Shown: piece after piece, positions 59,292 to 64,000 of the stretch
Position numbering within the stretch: position 1 is the first letter of the stretch
Layout: each line of letters starts with the position of its first letter
Assembly: GCF_003202035.1 (NCBI RefSeq)
Contig: NZ_QJKC01000010.1
Location: 109,796-173,795, forward strand
Length of the DNA stretch: 64,000 nt
From: Aquitalea magnusonii
GTDB lineage: Bacteria; Pseudomonadota; Gammaproteobacteria; Burkholderiales; Chromobacteriaceae
Direction of reading: 5' to 3'
Translations under genes and position numbers: made by a program
The notes under the pieces: model-generated
What the model was told of the DNA's origin: nothing
Database searches by the model: none
The model's input: the letters and a program-made list of their open reading frames with translations, nothing else

Positions 59292-59343
59292 GCCACCCAC
59301 CGTAGGAAGTGGTTGGCGGTACGCAAACCGCACACTATGGAGG
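59292..59343 (+). promoter_or_regulatory. Target site C overlapping the leader-peptide ribosome binding site
   Basis: The same loop CGTAGGAA is displayed by a GCCACCCAC/GTGGTTGGC stem (59292-59317), and CACTATGG (59333-59340) runs directly into the Shine-Dalgarno GGAGG (59339-59343). Pairing with the antisense RNA would cover the ribosome binding site. Confidence 0.6.
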
Positions 59344-59351
59344 CAATCACC

Positions 59352-59447
59352 ATGCCTGGCATCTCCCGCGCCCAGTTGCGCCCTCCCCCCGCGATTGTCA
59401 TTGCCCTTGCAGCCCTGCCATCTTTCAGCAAGGAGGCCCGCGCATGA
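59352..59447 (+). CDS. Leader peptide, 31 residues, under C4-like control
   Basis: A 31-codon frame (MPGISRAQLRPPPAIVIALA... ending EARA) starts eight bases after GGAGG, which is part of antisense target C. Its TGA overlaps the ATG of the next gene (ATGA), the layout of orfx and icd/ant in phage P1, where translation of the small frame is needed for the downstream gene. The peptide itself has no known relative I can name. Its coding status rests on this arrangement. Confidence 0.5.
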   Translation: MPGISRAQLRPPPAIVIALAALPSFSKEARA

Positions 59448-59788
59448 ACACCCAGCCCCTGCAAAACCAGCCCGTTCCCGCCGCCTATCTGGCGCTGGCC
59501 ACCTTTGAAGACCAACTCCGCTACCTGCAAACCCTGGCCAGCCTGCCGGAACATGCCGCACTGCGCGATTCCATCAGCCAGCTGACCTGCCTCTCCCAGA
59601 CCATCCAGCACACCATTGCCGATGGCATCTGCACGCTGGACCGTGCCGCTGACTGCATGCAATGCCTGCTTGATCTGCTGCACCACGCAGAGGACATGCC
59701 GCTGGCAGCCAACCAGCTGGCCGGGCTGCTGACCCCGCTGCATCAGCAAATCAGCCTCGCCCGCACCGATATCGGCCAGCTCCTCTAA
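59444..59788 (+). CDS. Small helical protein of the satellite remnant, unknown function
   Basis: The 114-residue protein is mainly alpha-helical and acidic, with three cysteines in QLTCLSQ, DGICTLD and DCMQCLLD. I do not recognise it with certainty; a small phage-associated DUF (such as DUF1484 of Ralstonia/Chromobacterium) is a possibility not checked. AGGAGG stands eight bases before the ATG, and the frame overlaps the leader peptide by four bases. Its place matches kil of P4 or icd of P1, so a host-inhibiting role is conceivable but unproven. A hairpin terminator follows. Confidence 0.65.
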   Translation: MNTQPLQNQPVPAAYLALATFEDQLRYLQTLASLPEHAALRDSISQLTCLSQTIQHTIADGICTLDRAADCMQCLLDLLHHAEDMPLAANQLAGLLTPLHQQISLARTDIGQLL

Positions 59789-59795
59789 AGAACAA

Positions 59796-59820
59796 ACAGC
59801 GCCGCAAGGCGCTGTTTTGT
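59796..59820 (+). terminator. Terminator after the 114-residue gene
   Basis: Stem ACAGCGCC-GCAA-GGCGCTGT followed by TTT. It repeats the core of the terminator after tRNA-Leu. Confidence 0.75.
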
Positions 59821-59843
59821 TGAACGTCCGACGTCCTGCCCGC

Positions 59844-60360
59844 GTTGCCCTGCACCCACTGAAGCTGACCTAGTGCGCCCTGGAGAACTACGCGATGCCC
59901 GCAGGGAAGTGGTTGATGAAGAGTGGCCAAAATAGCGAATTCCATCAGAACGGATGAAATGGGTGAGCCACATATTGTGCCATTGTCATTACAAGCGCTA
60001 GAGTTGCAGCAACAGCTGCACCCGCTGACTGGCCGTGCTGCCCTGCTCTTCCCCGCCATGACCGACCACGACCGGCCAATGAGTGAAAACACCTTGAGCT
60101 ACGCCATGGGCCGCATGGGCTACAAAGGCCAGGCCACACCGCACGGTTTCCGCGCCCTGGCATCAACGGTGCTGAATGAGGAAGGCGTTAACGCCGACGT
60201 GATCGAGCGCAAGCTGGCACATGCGAAACGGAACAAGATACGGGCGGCTTACCACCGGGCGGAGTACTTGGACGAGCGTAGAAAGATGATGAATTGGTGG
60301 AGTGAATTCTTAGATACTCATCAGCAACATCCCGCAAAAAAACAACCAAAATTTAATTAA
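59844..60360 (+). pseudogene. P4-type tyrosine integrase, truncated and frameshifted
   Basis: Only the catalytic C-terminal part is left. Three pieces can be read: VALHPLKLT, then in another frame LVRPGELRDARREVVDEEWPK (shown here in parts, with the first catalytic Arg in VRPGELR) ending at a TAG, RIPSERMK, and after a further one-base shift MGEPHIVPLSLQALELQQQL onward. The last piece (59923-60360) keeps the HGFR box, LAHAKRNKIRAAYHRAEY and the catalytic Tyr. The N-terminal DNA-binding half is absent. Two frameshifts, a stop and the truncation make recombinase activity very unlikely. It marks an old integration event at tRNA-Leu. Confidence 0.88.
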
Positions 60361-60383
60361 ATACTTATCAAAATGGAGTAAAT

Positions 60384-61511
60384 ATGCACCTCGGCAGATT
60401 TCATTGCGCAATTGAACAGCTTCACATTTATTACAAGTCGACCAATCCAATTCAGCACATACAAAACATCATAAACTCACTAAACCAAGTTGCCGCGAAC
60501 CCCGGGCACTTAGAAATTGCAAAAAACTACACCAACTCCCTAGAGGAATGCAGAATCACTCTAGAAAGCTCCACACTCAACAACCCAAGACCGATTCTAA
60601 AGAATATTTTAAAATCTATAAAAGCCGAAGAATATATTGGAAATAAATTATTTGACAAAATAAAAACAGCAATCGCTTCTCATTCAGCAGCCCCAAGCCT
60701 AGCAAGCCAAGCCCTTACCAATATACAACGAGATACGCAAGCATTTTTCAACAACATCGAATCTATTGACAACTGCTTCGGTAACCTAGAAGTTGAGTAT
60801 GACGACTTGAGTGCCGGAGAAGCCGAAATAGGTCTTCTAATCCCTAGAAATGAAAATCAATCAACACTAAAAGATTTAAGTAAAGAATTCAGCCAATGGA
60901 ACAAAGCACTTTCACCAATTGTTGAGCTATACGATCCGGATGCAAAAAATCTACAAATAAAGATTTGCTCAACAACAGACTGGATGGTATATCTTTCCGC
61001 CACGCCTGTTGTATTACTTGGTGTTCACACATGCGTAAAGAGAGTCAACTTAATCCTAAACGAATTAATTGAAACACGGGAATTAATAACAAAATTATCA
61101 AAACGAAAACCATCATCCCCTGCCATTGAGATGCTAGAGAGTGAACATTCTGAAATGGCAAGCGAAAATATCAGAAAACTGGCAGAAGAACTTGTAGATG
61201 AACGCTACACAGGAACAGATGACGGTAGAAAAAATGAATTAAAAAATGCAATGACTCAAGCACTAACAACAGTTGCGGACAAGATTTCTACAGGCGCAAG
61301 CATTGAGGTAAGAATGATTCCACCTCCTCTGGAGAAATCTCAAGACAACAGCGAGCTCGATGCCCAAGATGAAATGCAATCACAAAGCAGCCTAACTGAA
61401 TTGGCAAATAACCTTGACGGCGACATCGATGGATTACTATTCAATGGAAGCTCTTTAGACGTCAAAGCGTTACTTGAAAATATTATTAATAAGAACCAGC
61501 AACCTGACTAA
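60384..61511 (+). CDS. AT-rich orphan protein of unknown function
   Basis: The 375-residue protein is not recognised. Residues 1-190 are mostly helical and rich in Asn, Lys and Ile; about 200-218 form one hydrophobic segment (WMVYLSATPVVLLGVHT) followed by basic residues; 219-310 are predicted helical; and the tail from about 317 is acidic and rich in Ser and Gln. The gene starts after GGAG at a good distance. Its base composition is much lower in GC than every neighbour, and many codons are A/T-ending, which points to horizontal transfer. It lies next to the integrase remnant in a likely integration hotspot, so it may be island cargo such as a defence or effector gene. Confidence 0.75.
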   Translation: MHLGRFHCAIEQLHIYYKSTNPIQHIQNIINSLNQVAANPGHLEIAKNYTNSLEECRITLESSTLNNPRPILKNILKSIKAEEYIGNKLFDKIKTAIASHSAAPSLASQALTNIQRDTQAFFNNIESIDNCFGNLEVEYDDLSAGEAEIGLLIPRNENQSTLKDLSKEFSQWNKALSPIVELYDPDAKNLQIKICSTTDWMVYLSATPVVLLGVHTCVKRVNLILNELIETRELITKLSKRKPSSPAIEMLESEHSEMASENIRKLAEELVDERYTGTDDGRKNELKNAMTQALTTVADKISTGASIEVRMIPPPLEKSQDNSELDAQDEMQSQSSLTELANNLDGDIDGLLFNGSSLDVKALLENIINKNQQPD

Positions 61512-61532
61512 ATAAATTTCACTGCCTAATAT

Positions 61533-61570
61533 TGTCATGTCAAGCCCACCACCGTGGGTTTGACATGACA
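61533..61570. repeat. Long inverted repeat after the orphan gene
   Basis: TGTCATGTCAA-G-CCCAC and GTGGG-T-TTGACATGACA pair over 16 bases plus one G-T pair around CACC. No T-run follows on the plus strand. It could be a terminator, a mobile-element end or a protein site. Confidence 0.8.
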
Positions 61571-61711
61571 CAGAGTTCTCCAAAACTAACACCACCCATC
61601 GGCATCAGCGTTCATCGCTCCTGGGCCGCTACAGCGCCCGCAATCCACCACCCTCAGCCCACAGCGCGCGCAATCGAAGCCCCGCCTCGCCTCCGCTCTT
61701 CATATGCCTCA

Positions 61712-61731
61712 AATCATGCACCTGCATGATT
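61712..61731. repeat. Perfect 9-bp inverted repeat
   Basis: AATCATGCA-CC-TGCATGATT is a perfect dyad with a two-base centre, the size of a typical dimeric repressor operator. It lies just before a terminator and far from any start codon. Confidence 0.6.
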
Positions 61732-61738
61732 CCCCGTA

Positions 61739-61764
61739 AAGCCCGCCCAGCCGGGCTTTATTTG
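61739..61764. terminator. Hairpin with T-rich tail in the gene-free stretch
   Basis: AAAGCCC / GGGCTTT with an eight-base loop, followed by ATTT. Confidence 0.6.
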
Positions 61765-62200
61765 CGCCTATTACCCTGCCTCGAATCATGTGTTTTCATG
61801 CAGATTCTTGCACCCGCTTCGAGTGATCTTCCGTTTTCCCTGCTAGGTGCTATTGGACCCATCGCGTTATTGATCAGTAAGCATCCTGTCACGTCCATCA
61901 CCCTGGTCTTTTTGCAAAAAAACCAAAATTCAATCACAGGACTTGCCAAAAGTCGGTGGTTTTTTCGCCATGTGGTATGGCTAACTTGCATAACAGTGAG
62001 CACGTTTCAATCCGTTTTTGTTTCGAGATACTGCTACCGTGTCTACCCCGTTGCCGCCGGTCCATTCCGGTGGTGCTGCTATTGAGGCACAGCACTGCTG
62101 CAATCCAGCCCCCGGCACTTGCCCGTCTTGCCCGGTCGAGTGTGGTCTGCCTGGCGCTATCATCAGCGTGTGTTGCCGCATCGGTTTTGGTTCATGACTC

Positions 62201-62228
62201 TTGCGTTCAGCGGCATCATGGATATGAT
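62201..62228 (+). promoter_or_regulatory. Putative promoter of the M24 peptidase gene
   Basis: TTGCGT (62201-62206), a 16-base spacer and TATGAT (62223-62228) lie 38 bases before the ATG. Confidence 0.4.
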
Positions 62229-62266
62229 GAATTCATTTTTCAGCCACCACCCTTGGAAGGATTGCC

Positions 62267-62947
62267 ATGTCGGATGCCCTGGCCCAGCAGGAAGCTGTCG
62301 GTTCCCGTTTTTCCCTGGCCAAAATGCGCCATGCACGTGACAAGACCTTCGAGGCGGTGCAGCTGATTGCGGCGCAGATCCGGCCCGGCATGGACGAGCA
62401 GCAGGCCAAGGACCTGGCGCGGGCGACGCTGGCGCGCATGGGAATGGAGCGGATCTGGCACGGCATCATCATCCGCTTTGGCCATTCGACGCTGAAAACC
62501 TTCAAGCAGAAAATGGACCCCGACAATGTGCTGGGTGAGCACGATATTTTCTTTATCGACCTGGGGGTGGTGTGGGATGGCCACGAGGGCGATGCCGGCG
62601 CGACCTTTGTGGTGGGGCAGGATGGCGACATGCATGCCTGCGCGGCGGCGGCGCGTACGCTGTGGCAGCGGGTCAGTGACAAGTGGCAGCGGGATGACTG
62701 CGCCGGCAGCGCGCTATACGACTATGCGGCCGAGCAGGCTGCGGCCATGGGCTGGAAGCTGAATCTGGATATCAAGGGGCACCGGGTTTGCGATTTTCCG
62801 CATGCCATTTACCAGGCCGGTTCGCTGGGGGATTTTGCCGCCTGCCCGGATACCGGGGTGTGGATTCTGGAAATCCAGATCCGCCACCCCACGCTGCCGT
62901 ATGGGGCGTTTTATGAAGACCTGCTGCTGCGTGATACGGCGCACTGA
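62267..62947 (+). CDS. M24-family metallopeptidase-like protein
   Basis: The 226-residue protein has the pita-bread fold marks of M24 peptidases: FIDLGVVWDGHEGDAGATFVV with two metal-binding Asp residues (quoted as FIDLGVVWDG and EGDAGATF), DIKGHRVCDFPHAI with the metal-binding His, ILEIQI and GAFYEDLLL with the two Glu ligands. It lacks the N-terminal creatinase domain, so it is a short form like methionine aminopeptidase in size, but its substrate cannot be assigned. GGAAGG precedes the ATG. The convergent cyd operon ends downstream. Confidence 0.87.
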   Translation: MSDALAQQEAVGSRFSLAKMRHARDKTFEAVQLIAAQIRPGMDEQQAKDLARATLARMGMERIWHGIIIRFGHSTLKTFKQKMDPDNVLGEHDIFFIDLGVVWDGHEGDAGATFVVGQDGDMHACAAAARTLWQRVSDKWQRDDCAGSALYDYAAEQAAAMGWKLNLDIKGHRVCDFPHAIYQAGSLGDFAACPDTGVWILEIQIRHPTLPYGAFYEDLLLRDTAH

Positions 62948-63006
62948 GGCCGCTGGCGGGCGATCAGCGGCGGCTTTGCTGTGGCAGCTGGCTGCGGGCC
63001 AGCTGC

Positions 63007-63042
63007 AAAAAGCGGCATACCGTTGCTGATCCGGTATGCCGC
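63007..63042 (-). terminator. Terminator of the cydB-cydX transcript
   Basis: Stem GCGGCATACCG / CGGTATGCCGC with a nine-base loop; on the minus strand TTTTT follows. Confidence 0.85.
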
Positions 63043-63167
63043 CGGCAGCCAGGTTTGCGCCTGGCGGCGTTTGGGCAGGCTGCCTGCCCTGTTCACTGAT
63101 CACTCAGCACGGCGGGCGACAGCCCACCGCACCGCCAGCCAGGGCGCGCCGGCGCTGGCTGCGGCTT

Positions 63168-63263
63168 TCAATCATCGTGATGCAGGTTTTCCTCGATCAC
63201 CGCATTGATCACCCCCATGGCCACGGCCAAGGGCAGCCCCAACATCCAGGCGAAATACCACAT
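63168..63263 (-). CDS. cydX: Cytochrome bd small subunit CydX
   Basis: A 31-residue single-helix membrane protein starting MWYFAWMLGLPLAVAMGVI, which matches the CydX/YbgT family (MWYFAWILG in E. coli). CydX stabilises the haem site of cytochrome bd oxidase. The ATG at 63263 has AAAGGA upstream, and the gene lies 17 bp after the cydB stop. Confidence 0.93.
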   Translation of the reverse strand: MWYFAWMLGLPLAVAMGVINAVIEENLHHDD

Positions 63264-63280
63264 GATTTTGTCCTTTCGCT

Positions 63281-64000
63281 TCAGTAAACACTCTTGCTGT
63301 TGGCACGGATGTGCTGCTCGGTCACCTTGCCGCGCATCACGCGGTAGCACCAGGCGGTGTAGCTCAGCACAATGGGGGTAAAGATCAGCGCCGCCCAGAA
63401 CATGGTATTCAGCGTCATCTGGCTGGAGGTGGCATCCCAGGCCGTCAGGCTGGAACGCGGGTCCGAGCTGGACGGCAGCAGGAAGGGAAACAGGCTGGCC
63501 CCGGCCGTGCCAATCACACCGGCCTGCACCAGGCTGGAGGCGATAAAGGCCAGGCCCGCCTTGCGCACCGCGGCCAGCGACACGGCAGCCGCAGCACTGA
63601 CAATACCCAGCAAGGGCAAGGCCATGGTCAGCGGATAGCGCTGGTAGTTGCCCAGCCAGGCCCCGGCGGCACGCACCACGGTTTTGGCCAGTGGGTTGGA
63701 CTGCGCGGCGGCTTCACCACCCGCAGTAATCACATAGCCATCCAGATGACCGACCCACAGCCCGCCCAGCACAAACAGCACGATAGTCAGCACGCCAAAC
63801 AGCATGGCGGCGCGGCGCGCACGTTGCGCCATTTTTTCCTCGGTGCGCAGCATCAGGTAGGTGGCACCTTGCAGCAGGATCATGCTGGCCGATACCAGAC
63901 CGCACAGCAGGGCAAACGGGTTGAGCAAGGCCCAGAAGCTGCCTTCGTAGAACACGCGCAGGGTGTCGTCGAAATGGAAAGGCACGCCTTGCAGCAGGTT
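63281..64000 (-). CDS. cydB: Cytochrome bd ubiquinol oxidase subunit II, 5' part beyond the window
   Basis: The 240 codons present encode the C-terminal two thirds of CydB, with about six TM helices, the [27 protein letters not shown] region (quoted as [10 protein letters not shown]) and [26 protein letters not shown] (quoted as [12 protein letters not shown]), a family hallmark. The bd oxidase reduces O2 to water at low oxygen. The reading frame continues past position 64000, so the start is outside; cydA is expected further upstream. Confidence 0.96.
   Translation of the reverse strand, partial: NLLQGVPFHFDDTLRVFYEGSFWALLNPFALLCGLVSASMILLQGATYLMLRTEEKMAQRARRAAMLFGVLTIVLFVLGGLWVGHLDGYVITAGGEAAAQSNPLAKTVVRAAGAWLGNYQRYPLTMALPLLGIVSAAAAVSLAAVRKAGLAFIASSLVQAGVIGTAGASLFPFLLPSSSDPRSSLTAWDATSSQMTLNTMFWAALIFTPIVLSYTAWCYRVMRGKVTEQHIRANSKSVY

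Larger units (their letters stand above)
61512..62200. other. Gene-free stretch with structured elements
   Basis: Apart from the inverted repeats and terminator listed separately, I see no gene here; short frames lack ribosome binding sites and family features. Composition is mixed, from AT-rich (61780-62000) to normal GC, as if the fragments have different origins. Confidence 0.5.

Noticed and set aside
60499..60509. 11-base match (ACCCCGGGCAC) to the 3' end of tRNA-Leu as an attachment site
   Set aside because: Too short, and it lies inside the orphan coding sequence; a true att repeat would include more of the tRNA 3' end. No longer copy was found in the window.

Overview
The window is about 64 kb of GC-rich chromosome from a betaproteobacterium. 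The most likely placement is Neisseriales, family Chromobacteriaceae (Vogesella, Aquitalea or Chromobacterium-like). This is an inference from the protein sequences and from gene blocks such as mnmG-rsmG-parA-parB-atpIBEFHAGDC; no database search was run. Genes are densely packed, many in operons with 1-8 bp overlaps. Intrinsic terminators are frequent between convergent genes.

Left part (1-16 kb): the 5' part of a type IV pilin-like gene, polA, a LOG-family gene, a DUF2782 gene and thrB, then a LysR/YeiH pair, ybdD-cstA, an RstA/RstB-like two-component system, an alpha/beta hydrolase with a cysteine nucleophile, hemF, and a membrane diguanylate cyclase. Second part (16-35 kb) is rich in signalling: azoR with a divergent LysR gene, a Cache-PAS-GGDEF-EAL protein, an orphan solute-binding protein, a three-gene operon (degenerate HD-GYP, Aer-like PAS-HAMP protein, canonical HD-GYP), a DctS/DctR-like two-component system divergent from a kgtP-like 2-oxoglutarate permease, a chemoreceptor, another LysR gene, an AhpD-like protein, and a peroxiredoxin carrying a perfect 57-bp in-frame tandem duplication.

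Third part (35-58 kb) is core: glmR-like regulator and glmS, glmU, the complete F1Fo ATP synthase operon, parAB, rsmG, mnmG (an arrangement usual close to oriC), an OlsB-like acyltransferase, trmO, a TIM44-like protein, a YkuI-like EAL protein, and the conserved envelope block dolP-diaA-yraN-lpoA with rsmI divergent. These genes supply amino-sugar precursors, ATP, chromosome segregation, tRNA modification and peptidoglycan/outer-membrane functions.

The accessory part lies between tRNA-Leu(CAA) (58.8 kb) and 62.2 kb. It looks like the remains of a P4-type satellite or island. It contains a promoter, a hairpin-displayed target site, a terminator, a C4/CI-type antisense RNA and a second target site overlapping the Shine-Dalgarno of a 31-residue leader peptide, which is translationally coupled to a 114-residue gene. 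Next come a broken P4-type integrase, an AT-rich orphan gene of 375 residues, and a gene-free stretch with long inverted repeats. This C4-like immunity module, with its orphan cargo gene, is the most unusual content of the window. The right edge returns to chromosome: an M24 peptidase, cydX and the 3' part of cydB.
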